A DNA stretch of 49,920 bases from Paenibacillus aceris (lineage in GTDB: Bacteria > Bacillota > Bacilli > Paenibacillales > NBRC-103111): contig NZ_JAGGKV010000035.1 of assembly GCF_017874035.1 (NCBI RefSeq), forward strand, positions 1 to 49,920, read 5' to 3'. Each line of letters starts with the position of its first letter. Within the stretch, counting starts at the first letter, position 1. The notes beneath the pieces were generated by a model. The model was not told where the DNA came from, searched no databases, and saw only the letters and a list, made by a program, of their open reading frames with translations. Position numbers and translations under genes: made by a program. Positions 7,697 to 15,969 of this stretch are shown here, in pieces.

Positions 7697-9052
7697 CTAG
7701 CTGCTGCAAGCCCTTAGCGCCGCCTCCAGCACATCCAAGCCCTCAGCAAGCTGCTCATCTGTAATCACTAGCGGGCTCAGAATACGAATCACATTCCCGT
7801 AAATGCCTGCGCTCATCACGATAACGCCGTGCTGATGCGCTTCCTGCAAAATCCGAGCCGTCAGCTCCTTATCCGGTGTCCGGCTCACAGGATCTTTCAC
7901 GAACTCAATGGCGCTCATCGCGCCCAGTGTGCGCACGTCTCCGATACAGCTAAACTCCTGCTGCAGCCGCCCAAACCTTTCAGTGACGGCTGCCCCGATC
8001 CGGGCAGCCCGTTCGGAGAGCCGCTCCTCCTCCAGCATGGCAATGACTTGCAGCGCAGCAGCGCAGCCAAGCGGACTGCCGCCATATGTGCCCCCGATTT
8101 CCCCTATACCCGGGGCATCCATGATGTCCGCTCTGCCGGTCACCGCGCTGATAGGGAGACCGGCCGCAATCGATTTGGACATCGTCATGAGATCAGGCAC
8201 AACGCCGTGGTGCTCCATGGCAAACATTTTACCCGTCCGCCCGAATCCTGTCTGAACTTCATCGGCGATCAGCAGAATACCATATTTCTCGCAGATCGCT
8301 TTGACCCCTTGAATGAACCGTGTGGAAGGGATGACAAAGCCCCCTTCGCCTTGAACTGGCTCAAGGATCACGGCAGCTACATCTTCGCCAGGGACCTCCG
8401 CCAAGAAAAAATCATCAAACTTCTGCAAGATGTGCTCATCCAGCTCATTCGCAGACATGCCGACGGGAGGACGGTAGTAGTACGGATAGGGCATTTTATA
8501 CGTATCGGGTGCAAAAGGCCCGAACCCATTTTTATATGGCTTCACTTTACTTGTGAGCGACATGGCCATGTAGGTTCTACCATGAAAGCCTCGCTCGAAG
8601 GAAATGACGGCTTTGCGGCCCGTAAACTTGCGTGCGATTTTCACTGCATTCTCAACAGCCTCCGCCCCGCTGTTCAAAAAGAACGTTTTTTTCGGATGAT
8701 CGCCCGGAGTCAATTCGTTTAATTTCTCAGCAAGAGCCACATACGGCTCATACATCATCACGTGAAAGCAGGGATGCAGATAACGCTCCAGCTGCGCTTT
8801 CAGCGCTTCCACCACTCTGGGCGGACAATGGCCGACATTCAAGGAGCCGATTGCACCCGCGAAATCGATAAAGGTGTTCCCGTCGACATCGGTGAGCAGC
8901 GCTCCCTCCCCTTTTGCCGCAAAAGTAGGTACGGTGTTGAATGGTCCCCGCGGAATGCTCGCCATACGGCGCTCCAGCAGCTTCTGAGCTTCCGGCCCCG
9001 GCAGAGAGGTCTTCATCTCAATGTAAGTCGCCTTGTTCTCCTTCACATCCAT
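7697..9052 (-). CDS. gabT: 4-aminobutyrate aminotransferase, class III
   Basis: PLP-dependent class III aminotransferase, 451 residues. Motifs: the NSGAEAVENAVKIAR cofactor-binding stretch (from residue 127), ADEVQTGFGRTGK (263-275) and the PLP lysine Lys293 in MSKSIAAGLP. The GabT-like motifs and the neighbouring aldehyde dehydrogenase suggest transfer of the amino group of GABA to 2-oxoglutarate. This would follow deacetylation of 4-acetamidobutyrate in the pathway. The gene starts 3 bases after the yodQ-like gene stops and its GGAGG ribosome site overlaps that gene's end, so translation is probably coupled. Other omega-amino acids are possible substrates. Confidence 0.85.
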   Translation of the reverse strand: MDVKENKATYIEMKTSLPGPEAQKLLERRMASIPRGPFNTVPTFAAKGEGALLTDVDGNTFIDFAGAIGSLNVGHCPPRVVEALKAQLERYLHPCFHVMMYEPYVALAEKLNELTPGDHPKKTFFLNSGAEAVENAVKIARKFTGRKAVISFERGFHGRTYMAMSLTSKVKPYKNGFGPFAPDTYKMPYPYYYRPPVGMSANELDEHILQKFDDFFLAEVPGEDVAAVILEPVQGEGGFVIPSTRFIQGVKAICEKYGILLIADEVQTGFGRTGKMFAMEHHGVVPDLMTMSKSIAAGLPISAVTGRADIMDAPGIGEIGGTYGGSPLGCAAALQVIAMLEEERLSERAARIGAAVTERFGRLQQEFSCIGDVRTLGAMSAIEFVKDPVSRTPDKELTARILQEAHQHGVIVMSAGIYGNVIRILSPLVITDEQLAEGLDVLEAALRACSS

Positions 9053-9055
9053 CCC

Positions 9056-10372
9056 CTATGCCTCCATTCTGTCAAAACCGCACCAATGAATCAAGGTCAG
9101 CGCGATGATCTCCGCAGCCACGAACACATCCTCCAGCACAATGTGCTCATTCGGATAATGCGCCACTTGCGTAATGCCGGGCCCAAAGACAAGGCAAGGC
9201 GTCTCCCCCAGCTGCGTCAGCAGACCGCCATCCGTGCCCCAAGGCGATGCTTCAACGACCGGCTCTTCTTGCTTAACCTTGCGATACTGCTGCATGAGCA
9301 CCTCCATCAGAGGATGCCCCGGATTGACGCTGCCCGGAACCCATTGCGCCCCGAACCACGCCAGATCAGGCGGATGCTTTGCAAACCATGGATCAGCTTC
9401 CTTCAACCGATCCATCCACCTGAGCATTTCCTCTCTGGCCTCTTCCAGCTTCTCCTCAGGGGCGACGCCCATCCGACCCTCCAACTTTACCGTATCCGGA
9501 ACAGACGAAGGCCAATTCCCGCCCTGAATGACACCTAGATTAATGGGAATCGGAATCGGATTGTTCGCGTACAACGGATCCTTAATCCGGGCATTCCTCC
9601 CCTTTTCAAGCTCCTGGATATGCTGAATGACAACCAGGCTTTTCTCAATCGCGCTAACGCCTTCATACCTTGTTCCACCATGAGCCGAGCGGCCTTTAAC
9701 TTCAATTCGGAACCACATCGAGCCTTGCTGCTTGGGGAAAATGCGCAAATTCGTAGGCTCCGGAATCAAAGCTGCATCAGCCCTGTATCCTCTCAAGATG
9801 GCCGCCAGCGTCCCGGCCCCGCCGCTTTCTTCTTCAACAACGCTTTGAAAAATAACGTCGCCCTTCAGCTTCAGCCCTAACCCTTGAATAACCCCAAGAG
9901 CAAGCAGCAGAGCTGTATTGCCGCCCTTCATATCCGTCGATCCTCGTCCGTACAACTTGCCATTAACGACTTCGCCGCTGTAGGGATCATGCTCCCATTG
10001 ATTGCGCTGGCCTTCCGGCACAACGTCCACATGGCCATTCAGCAGGATGGAACGCCCCCCTCCAGCCCCCTTCAAAACACCCACAACATTAGGACTGCCT
10101 GCAAAAAAACTTCGAGGTGAACAAAAATACGGATGATCCGCAAGGTGCTCTCCATCCGGCTCCCATATATCCACGGTCAATCCCAATTTAGATAGCTGAT
10201 CGGCAACAAGGAGCTGAACTTCTTTCTCGTTGCCTTGCGTGCTTGGTATCCTGACCATTTGCTGCAGCAAGGCGGTCCCTGCGTCACGATGAAGCGTTAT
10301 CCACTCACGAATTCTCCCTGACAGCTCGGGCAGCTCAGCCATCCCGGGCTGGTCAGCCTTATGATTCGGCAA
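9056..10372 (-). CDS. yodQ: M20-family deacetylase, YodQ-like
   Basis: Metal-dependent amidohydrolase of the ArgE/DapE/aminoacylase family, 438 residues. Zinc-ligand motifs are LNGHVDVVP (His114), GRGSTDMKGG (Asp147), VVEEESGG (about 179-186), PEPTN and a C-terminal His in VAHYPNEH. Bacillus yodQ occurs in the same gene set. In the acetylated beta-lysine route known biochemically from a Pseudomonas, a 4-acetamidobutyryl-CoA deacetylase (EC 3.5.1.51) releases GABA. I infer that job here. The start codon is TTG at 10372, chosen because AAAAGGAGGG lies 7 bases upstream and no ATG fits. It lies 27 bases after the CoA-transferase subunit gene. Confidence 0.85.
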   Translation of the reverse strand: MPNHKADQPGMAELPELSGRIREWITLHRDAGTALLQQMVRIPSTQGNEKEVQLLVADQLSKLGLTVDIWEPDGEHLADHPYFCSPRSFFAGSPNVVGVLKGAGGGRSILLNGHVDVVPEGQRNQWEHDPYSGEVVNGKLYGRGSTDMKGGNTALLLALGVIQGLGLKLKGDVIFQSVVEEESGGAGTLAAILRGYRADAALIPEPTNLRIFPKQQGSMWFRIEVKGRSAHGGTRYEGVSAIEKSLVVIQHIQELEKGRNARIKDPLYANNPIPIPINLGVIQGGNWPSSVPDTVKLEGRMGVAPEEKLEEAREEMLRWMDRLKEADPWFAKHPPDLAWFGAQWVPGSVNPGHPLMEVLMQQYRKVKQEEPVVEASPWGTDGGLLTQLGETPCLVFGPGITQVAHYPNEHIVLEDVFVAAEIIALTLIHWCGFDRMEA

Positions 10373-10399
10373 AGGAATCCCTCCTTTTGGTTGGCTACA

Positions 10400-11062
10400 T
10401 TATGGAATGTATGAAATATGTTCCGGAATGATCAAGGCTGCCTCCGTATGACGCACAACGTCATCAACCGTATAAGGCAGCATGATTTCTTTCAAAAGCA
10501 GCCCATGCTCCGTCACTTCCATCACTGCCATTTCCGTTATAATCAGCTTCACGCAAGCCCGTGCGGTCAACGGCAAGTCACATTGCTTCTTCACCTTGGA
10601 TTCGCCCTGCCGGTTGACATGGTTCATGAGCACGATCACTTTCTTCGCTTTTTGGGCGAGCTCCATCGCGCCGCCTATACCGGCCACCCGCTTGCCAGGC
10701 ACGATCCAATTCGCCAAATCGCCGCGTTCGCTGACCTCCAGCGCCCCAAGGATTGTAATATCAATGCAGCCTCTGCGAATCATGGCAAAAGCAATGGAGC
10801 TGTCGCAATAGGATGCTCCTTCTACAATCGTGACCGGATAGCCGCCCGCGTTGCAGAGGAACGCATCTTCCTCCCCCGGGTTCGGTGCTCCGCCTGCGTA
10901 CAAGATGCCGTTTTCCGCGTGAAAAACAATCTGAACGCCCTCCGGCACATAGTCCGCAACTTGGGTTGGGATGCCGATTCCCAAATTAACGGCCATGCCG
11001 TTTTTCAATTCCTGAGCGGCCCGCATCGCTATTCGGTCACGGTTTTCTTTTCCCATACCCAT
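10400..11062 (-). CDS. yodR: 3-oxoacid CoA-transferase, beta subunit (YodR-like)
   Basis: Small subunit of a family I CoA-transferase, 220 residues. It carries the catalytic-glutamate motif AENGILYAGGAPNPG and the glycine-rich NLGIGIPTQVADY near the N-terminus. Partner of the overlapping alpha subunit. In the proposed pathway the pair would activate the 3-oxo acid made from N6-acetyl-beta-lysine to its CoA ester or recover CoA later; the donor is unknown. The reading frame overlaps the end of the alpha gene by 34 bases. Start: ATG at 11062 with AAAGGAG 10 bases upstream; a TTG two codons earlier (11068) is a possible alternative. Confidence 0.87.
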   Translation of the reverse strand: MGMGKENRDRIAMRAAQELKNGMAVNLGIGIPTQVADYVPEGVQIVFHAENGILYAGGAPNPGEEDAFLCNAGGYPVTIVEGASYCDSSIAFAMIRRGCIDITILGALEVSERGDLANWIVPGKRVAGIGGAMELAQKAKKVIVLMNHVNRQGESKVKKQCDLPLTARACVKLIITEMAVMEVTEHGLLLKEIMLPYTVDDVVRHTEAALIIPEHISYIP

Positions 11063-11739
11063 TGCCAATTCACTCCTTTGCTGAGGATGACCATATCGAC
11101 GAAAATGCCCGGCGTGACAATACTTTCGGGGTCCAGCGCGCCAAGCGGCACAATCTCATCGACTTCGGCAATCGTACATGTACCGGCCATCGCAACGAGC
11201 GGATTGTAATTTCTACCGCTTTTATCATAAACAAGATTGCCGTAGGGATCGGCTTTCAACGCATGAACGATCGCTACATCAGCCGTCAAAGCCGGCTCCA
11301 CCAAATACGTTCGCTCGTCAATCGATACCGTCTCCCTGCCTTCTCCCATCATCGTTCCGACGCCGACGTCCACCAAAATGCCTCCGAGGCCGACGCCGCC
11401 TGCACGGATTTTTTCCGCCAGCGTCCCTTGTGGGTAAAAGACGACCTCCATGGAGCCATCCTCCATCATTTGGCCAGCGTTAGGATTGGAGCCGATATGG
11501 GAGGCAACCACCTTTTTCACCCGTCCGGCGGTCACTAAACGGCCAATCCCGATATGTGGAAAACCGGTATCGTTACCGATAATCGTTAAGTCTTTGACCC
11601 CTTTGTGCAAAATACCATCGATCAGCGTCGGAGGTGTGCCTATACCACCAAACCCGCCGTACATTAGTGTGCAACCGTCGTTAATAGCATGAAGCGCCTC
11701 TTCCAAGCTCTTCACTTTGCTCAGCTCAGATCTCGCCAT
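11029..11739 (-). CDS. yodS: 3-oxoacid CoA-transferase, alpha subunit (YodS-like)
   Basis: Large subunit of the same CoA-transferase, 236 residues, with the family's GGFGGIGTPPTLID motif near residue 30 and GNLVYDKSGRNYNPL. Start: ATG at 11739 with AGGAGG 8 bases upstream; a GTG 9 bases earlier lies inside the ribosome site and is rejected. It overlaps the upstream aminotransferase gene by 14 bases and the beta-subunit gene by about 34, which points to tight translational coupling. Family members include acetate, succinyl and butyrate CoA-transferases; the particular acid is inferred from the neighbours only. Confidence 0.87.
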   Translation of the reverse strand: MARSELSKVKSLEEALHAINDGCTLMYGGFGGIGTPPTLIDGILHKGVKDLTIIGNDTGFPHIGIGRLVTAGRVKKVVASHIGSNPNAGQMMEDGSMEVVFYPQGTLAEKIRAGGVGLGGILVDVGVGTMMGEGRETVSIDERTYLVEPALTADVAIVHALKADPYGNLVYDKSGRNYNPLVAMAGTCTIAEVDEIVPLGALDPESIVTPGIFVDMVILSKGVNWQWVWEKKTVTE

Positions 11740-13093
11740 CCTTGTCACCTCCTGCCGACTCCCTAGTCAATTCATCCGCGACTTCCCGAATCGCTTCCTC
11801 CAAAAGCTGTACAAGCTGATCGACTTCCGCTTCAGTAATGACCAGAGGCGGCGCCACAATAATGGCATCCCCAGCCCCATCCACGGCGCCCGATGCAGGA
11901 TAAACGAGCAAGCCTTTATGAAAGGCTTTATCAATGATTCGGACAGTGATGCCTTCCCCAGGCGGAAACATCGCTTTATCATCCCGATTCCGAACGAACT
12001 CGATGGCCAGAAGCAGGCCTTTGCCCCTGACATCGCCAATGATTTCGATGCCCTCTGCCATTTCGCGCAGCTTAGTTAGCAAATAAGCTCCCATGCTTTG
12101 AGCAGCCTCAGCAAGTTGATGCCTCTCGACGTAGCCCAGAACCGCCAGCGAAACAGCCGCCGACTGCGGATTGGCGCTGTAGGTGTGGCCGGCCATGATG
12201 CTTTTGGAGCCTTGCAGAATAGGCGCCATCACATTGTCCTTGACCAGTGTGGCGGCCATCGGCGTGTAGCCGGCGCTCAAGCCTTTGCCCAGCGCCATCA
12301 GATCAGGTTCTACGCCATCATGCTGCATGCCAAACATTGTCCCCGTTCGGGCAATGCCGGTCATCACTTCGTCGGCGATAAATAAGATCTCATAGCGATA
12401 TAAGATCTCTTTGATCTTCTTGTAGTAGCCTTCAGGCGGAACAATCGCCCCTCCGGCAGCTCCTACAATAGGCTCCGCTATGAATGCGGCGATATGCTCA
12501 GCACCGATTCGTTTGATTGCTGTTTCCAAGTCGTCTGCACACGCCAGCTTGCAAGAGGGAGCAGTCATCTGAAGCGGACAGCGGTAGCAGTAAGGGGGAG
12601 CGACGACCGGATAATCTTCTAATAGCGGTATGAACCGCCTTCTCCTTAGAACATGACCGGACATCGAAAGAGCGCCCATGGTGATGCCGTGATAACTCAT
12701 TCTGCGCGATATGACCATGTTCTTCCCAAAACGGCCTTTCTCTTGCCAGTGCTGAATGGCAATCTTCATCGCCGTTTCCGTCGCTTCTGAGCCGCTGTTC
12801 ACGAAGAAGGCCCAGTAGTCGCCGCCAGGCGCCATATCGCTCAGCTTCTTCGCCAGCTTCTCTGCCGGTTCGCTCGTAAATTGAGACCTGTATACAAAAG
12901 AAACCTTGCCCGCCTGCTCCATCATCGCATCGATGATTTCTTGCACGCCGTGTCCAATGCCGGCGGTCACAGCCCCTGAGGATGCGTCCAAATACGCTTT
13001 TCCTTGCTCATCGTAAAGGAACACCCCTTTTCCATATTGAACCGTGGGATAAGAATGGTCCAAAACCGGCTTGATTAAATGCTCCCGCTCCAT
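11726..13093 (-). CDS. yodT: class III aminotransferase, YodT-like
   Basis: PLP aminotransferase of 455 residues, likely acting on (acetyl-)beta-lysine to give the 3-oxo acid. Motifs: NSGSEATETAMKIA, SYHGITMGALSMSG, ADEVMTGIARTGT and the PLP lysine Lys270 in ALGKGLSAGYTP. A four-cysteine stretch CYRCPLQMTAPSCKLAC (about 169-185) resembles what I remember from this subfamily and could bind metal. Start: ATG at 13093 after GCGGGGGTG; an ATG eight codons earlier (13117) has no ribosome site. Bacillus yodT accompanies yodQRS and kamA. It follows yokU by 33 bases. Confidence 0.85.
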   Translation of the reverse strand: MEREHLIKPVLDHSYPTVQYGKGVFLYDEQGKAYLDASSGAVTAGIGHGVQEIIDAMMEQAGKVSFVYRSQFTSEPAEKLAKKLSDMAPGGDYWAFFVNSGSEATETAMKIAIQHWQEKGRFGKNMVISRRMSYHGITMGALSMSGHVLRRRRFIPLLEDYPVVAPPYCYRCPLQMTAPSCKLACADDLETAIKRIGAEHIAAFIAEPIVGAAGGAIVPPEGYYKKIKEILYRYEILFIADEVMTGIARTGTMFGMQHDGVEPDLMALGKGLSAGYTPMAATLVKDNVMAPILQGSKSIMAGHTYSANPQSAAVSLAVLGYVERHQLAEAAQSMGAYLLTKLREMAEGIEIIGDVRGKGLLLAIEFVRNRDDKAMFPPGEGITVRIIDKAFHKGLLVYPASGAVDGAGDAIIVAPPLVITEAEVDQLVQLLEEAIREVADELTRESAGGDKDGEI

Positions 13094-13126
13094 AAGGCAC
13101 CCCCGCTGATCAGCCATTACTATGGT

Positions 13127-13390
13127 TTATTTCAGAAACATATTCTTGACCCGAGGCGCTTTCATCAGCTCTTCATAGCGGAAAGAGCTCCCCAGCGCTG
13201 AGACGTCATGCCAATACAGCATCTCTTCGATCTGCTGTGCGGTACCTTCCAGCACATACGTACGGCAGTTGGCGCACTCGATCGCGGGAACGTCCAGAAT
13301 CTGAACCGCCATCCTTCCGTCCGGCATGATCCAGTAGCAATCTTTGACACCTTCACGGACATCTTCCGTCTCACACCACATACACTGCAT
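13127..13390 (-). CDS. yokU: YokU-family small zinc-ribbon protein
   Basis: An 87-residue protein with two CxxC pairs, CMWCETE at the N-terminus and CANCRTYVLEG at about 38-48, which probably form one zinc site as in YgiT-type zinc fingers. The family is known as YokU and, from memory, is found beside kamA in Bacillus. Function is unknown. It is the first gene of the seven-gene operon, about 57 bases after the predicted sigma-54 transcription start. The ribosome site AAGGAGG lies 10 bases before the ATG. First position behind an inducible promoter suggests a regulatory or chaperone-like role for this pathway, but nothing in the sequence proves that. Confidence 0.78.
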   Translation of the reverse strand: MQCMWCETEDVREGVKDCYWIMPDGRMAVQILDVPAIECANCRTYVLEGTAQQIEEMLYWHDVSALGSSFRYEELMKAPRVKNMFLK

Positions 13391-13457
13391 AAGCTTTCTG
13401 CCTCCTTCATGACCACCGGATATGTTTTGCGCAGCAGCTGCATCTGCCTAATAAAGA

Positions 13458-13473
13458 AGCAAAATGCATGCCA
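13458..13473 (-). promoter_or_regulatory. sigma-54 promoter of the yokU-yodTSRQ-gabT-aldH operon
   Basis: On the minus strand TGGCATGCATTTTGCT matches the -24/-12 consensus, with exactly 10 bp between GG (13472-13471) and GC (13460-13459). The -24 half TGGCATG is identical to the kamA promoter. Transcription should begin near 13447 and run into yokU. Confidence 0.92.
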
Positions 13474-13559
13474 ACTTTTGACGGGCACAGCAAAGTATTG
13501 CAAGGCTAATATTGCGAATCTAAGCATATAACCATGTTAAGAAGAAGGGGGAATGCGAA

Positions 13560-14423
13560 ATGCCAAATGATCTGCCGGCATATAGCAATGAGGTTGAACA
13601 CGGCAGCGATTATACGGTAAGCTTTTGCCTCGATTTCATGAACAAAAGGCTGCGGGTAGACGACTACCAAGGCAATGTCGATGCCATTTACAAGCGAATA
13701 ACCGAAAGAGCCAAGACGCATGCGCTGACCAAAGTTTTTATCAAATCGCGGGAACAGGATTGGCAGACCTTTTTGGGAAAAGGCTGCATGCTGGAAGGCG
13801 TTTATAAAGGATATTTTCACGGCAAGGACGCCTACTGCATGGCTTTTTATTACGATCTGGAGCGGCGGAGCAGCGATTATTGGATGGAGGAGGATCACAT
13901 CTTGCAGCAGGTGCTGGCACTTCCCCGCAAACCCGACCGGCCTGCCGTACCAGAGCCATTCACCCTGCGTATCGCCCGGGCCCAGGATTCGGGGCAGCTG
14001 TCGCATTTGTACAGCCGGATTTTTCAAACCTACCCCACACCGATGAACGATCCGCTTTATGTTGCAAAAACGATGCAGGAGGGAACGATTTATTATCTCG
14101 TCGAATCGCAAAGTGAGCTCGTTAGCGCCGCTTCCGCAGAAATCAATGCGCTGTATGCCAATGCGGAAATGACCGATTGCGCCACACTTCCCGCCTTCCG
14201 CAACCAAGGACTCATGAGACTCTTGATGCATGCTTTGGAGGATGAATTGATCGCTCGCCAAATTACTTGCGCTTACTCGCTATCCAGAGCTCTTTCCTTC
14301 GGCATGAATGCCGTTTTCTATCAGATGGGTTATGGGTATTACGGCAGGCTGACGAAAAACTGCGATATCTACGATAAATATGAGGATATGAATTTATGGG
14401 CCAAAGCCTTAAGCGTGCCATGA
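13560..14423 (+). CDS. ablB: beta-lysine N6-acetyltransferase (AblB/YodP-like)
   Basis: GNAT-family protein of 287 residues: an N-terminal domain (1-130) and a GNAT domain (about 135-287) with the acetyl-CoA loop RNQGLMRLLM. In methanogens AblB acetylates beta-lysine to the osmolyte N6-acetyl-beta-lysine. In Bacillus the homologue YodP accompanies KamA. Here the catabolic neighbours suggest that acetylation protects the side-chain amine before transamination and cleavage, though osmolyte synthesis cannot be excluded. The ATG is 8 bases after AGAAGGGGG. It is divergent from the yokU operon. I could not find a correctly spaced sigma-54 site or a clear sigma-A promoter for it in the 170-bp gap. 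Confidence 0.88.
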   Translation: MPNDLPAYSNEVEHGSDYTVSFCLDFMNKRLRVDDYQGNVDAIYKRITERAKTHALTKVFIKSREQDWQTFLGKGCMLEGVYKGYFHGKDAYCMAFYYDLERRSSDYWMEEDHILQQVLALPRKPDRPAVPEPFTLRIARAQDSGQLSHLYSRIFQTYPTPMNDPLYVAKTMQEGTIYYLVESQSELVSAASAEINALYANAEMTDCATLPAFRNQGLMRLLMHALEDELIARQITCAYSLSRALSFGMNAVFYQMGYGYYGRLTKNCDIYDKYEDMNLWAKALSVP

Positions 14424-14436
14424 CCCTTTATGGTAA

Positions 14437-15774
14437 CTATATGCGTTTCCTTCTCTGGGAAGAAGAAATGCCCAGCTCTTCCCGATATTTCGTCACGGTG
14501 CGGCGCGAGATCTGAATGCCCTCCTGCATCAGCAGATCAGCGAGCTTTTGATCCGAATAAGGTTTGGCCTGGTTCTCGCTGCGAATCCATTCTTTCAATC
14601 TGGTTTTGACACGCTCGGAAGACGCCGCTTCTCCACATTGGTTTGGCAGGCCAGACGGGAAAAAATGCTTGAGCTCGAAGATACCCCACGGCGTTTGGGC
14701 ATATTTGCCGGCCGTTGCGCGGCTGATTGTCGATTCATGCATGCCGAGCTTATCGGCAATATGCTTCAATGTCATCGGTTTGAGATAGGCCGTCCCCTTC
14801 CAAAAAAACTCGCTCTGCTCGTCTGCAATCGCTTGCGCCACACGAAAGATGGTCTTTCGCCGCTGCTCCAGGCACCGTAAGAAGAACATCGCCGATTGGA
14901 ATTTGCCGGTTAGGAATCGGGCGGCTTCATTCTTCACTCTTTCCTCCTTCACCAGCCGCTCATAATAGCCATTCATCGATAAGCGAGGCAGCGCTGCCTG
15001 ATGTGTGAACACTGCGAGCTGTTCGCCTGATTTTTCAATAACCACTTCCGGAATGATATAGTGAACGGCTTCTGTATGAAAAGCAGCCCCGGGTCTTGGA
15101 TTTAGCCCCTTAATGACTTCCATGGCGGCCTGAATTTCTTGCGGCGATGCCTGCAGACGCTGTGATAATTTATGAACGTGATACTCGGCAACATCTTTCA
15201 GATGATGGCGAATGAGAACGGCGACCAGCGGAAAGCTTTCGGCCAAAGAATGGACTTGCAGAAGCAAGCATTCTTGCAAATTTCTCGCTCCCACACCGAC
15301 AGGCTCAAAGCTTTGCAAAATCCGAAGCGCCTGCTCCACTAGCTCACGCTCCACCTTCAACACATCCGAGATTTCACTTAACGAAGGTCCAAGATAGCCA
15401 TTGCTGTCCAAATTCCCGATCATAAAAATGACGATTCGGCGTAGTAGTTGCGGTACCTTTTGCATGAACATGAACTGCTCCTTCAAGTGCCTTTCCAAGG
15501 ATACTTCGTTCGACGCGGCATGGTGAAGCGGATCATAGGAAGAATCGGTGACCCCCTTGCGGTTAGGACGAGACAGGATAGGATAATCCGCAGTCCGATC
15601 GTTAACGGAAGCAAATTCCAAGACCGGATTCTCATTCATCTCCTGCTGAACAACCTCCAGTAATTCCGGTATCGAGAGCTGCAGAATCGATATGGCTTTG
15701 CGCAGCTGCGGGGTCAACCGCATTTTCGCCGATTGTTGTTGGAACATTCCGTAGCCTTGGCGCATGAACATCAT
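14437..15774 (-). CDS. rpoN: RNA polymerase sigma-54 factor
   Basis: Sigma factor for -24/-12 promoters, 445 residues. The N-terminal activator-interacting region is glutamine- and leucine-rich (FQQQSAKMRLTPQLR). A core-binding part follows, then a helix-turn-helix region (KHIADKLGMHESTISRA) and the RpoN box RRTVTKYRE at about 424-432. Length is typical of Bacillus SigL. ATGs at 15774, 15771 and 15765 are all possible; AAAGGA favours the third by spacing. It is convergent with ablB (13-base gap). Its place beside a sigma-54 activator and two sigma-54 promoters suggests a self-contained regulon. A terminator-like hairpin lies in its upstream region. Confidence 0.95.
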   Translation of the reverse strand: MMFMRQGYGMFQQQSAKMRLTPQLRKAISILQLSIPELLEVVQQEMNENPVLEFASVNDRTADYPILSRPNRKGVTDSSYDPLHHAASNEVSLERHLKEQFMFMQKVPQLLRRIVIFMIGNLDSNGYLGPSLSEISDVLKVERELVEQALRILQSFEPVGVGARNLQECLLLQVHSLAESFPLVAVLIRHHLKDVAEYHVHKLSQRLQASPQEIQAAMEVIKGLNPRPGAAFHTEAVHYIIPEVVIEKSGEQLAVFTHQAALPRLSMNGYYERLVKEERVKNEAARFLTGKFQSAMFFLRCLEQRRKTIFRVAQAIADEQSEFFWKGTAYLKPMTLKHIADKLGMHESTISRATAGKYAQTPWGIFELKHFFPSGLPNQCGEAASSERVKTRLKEWIRSENQAKPYSDQKLADLLMQEGIQISRRTVTKYREELGISSSQRRKRI

Positions 15775-15841
15775 TCCTTTAGGTTGTTGCTATAGTGTAT
15801 TCACGCAAGGACGATCGCTTGCCACTCCATTTGCAAACAAC

Positions 15842-15875
15842 AAAAAAGCCTGCAAAAGGAGCCTTTTACGGGCTT
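15842..15875 (-). terminator. terminator-like hairpin upstream of rpoN
   Basis: On the minus strand an imperfect stem, AAGCCCGTAAAAGG against CCTTTTGCAGGCTT, is followed by TTTTTT and lies 68-100 bases before the rpoN start. There is no minus-strand gene just upstream whose transcript it could end. It may be an attenuator in an rpoN leader or a barrier between the divergent genes. Confidence 0.5.
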
Positions 15876-15969
15876 AAATCTAGTAAATTTTCATAGATTA
15901 TGTTTAGAAAAATAGAAATTGGACGAGTCTAGTAGCTGTAACTCTATTATTTTTCTTTGAGGAGGAGCT

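Noticed and set aside
7829..8722. A 297-codon open frame on the plus strand, antisense to the aminotransferase gene
   Set aside because: No ribosome site and no recognisable motif; it is a shadow of the GC-rich third codon positions of gabT, which has all expected class III aminotransferase motifs.
13483..13501. A second sigma-54 promoter facing ablB (GGGCAC ... TATTGC)
   Set aside because: GG and GC are 14 bp apart instead of 10, so it cannot be a functional -24/-12 element.
13478..13512. Sigma-A promoter for ablB (TTGACG ... TAATAT)
   Set aside because: The spacer would be 23 bp, too long to support.
13506..14261. A 251-codon minus-strand frame opposite ablB
   Set aside because: The plus-strand frame has GNAT motifs and a good ribosome site; the antisense frame has neither.
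15785..15842. Sigma-54 site before rpoN (TGGCAAGCG ... TTGCG)
   Set aside because: The half-sites are 15 bp apart instead of 10, so autoregulation by sigma-54 is not supported.
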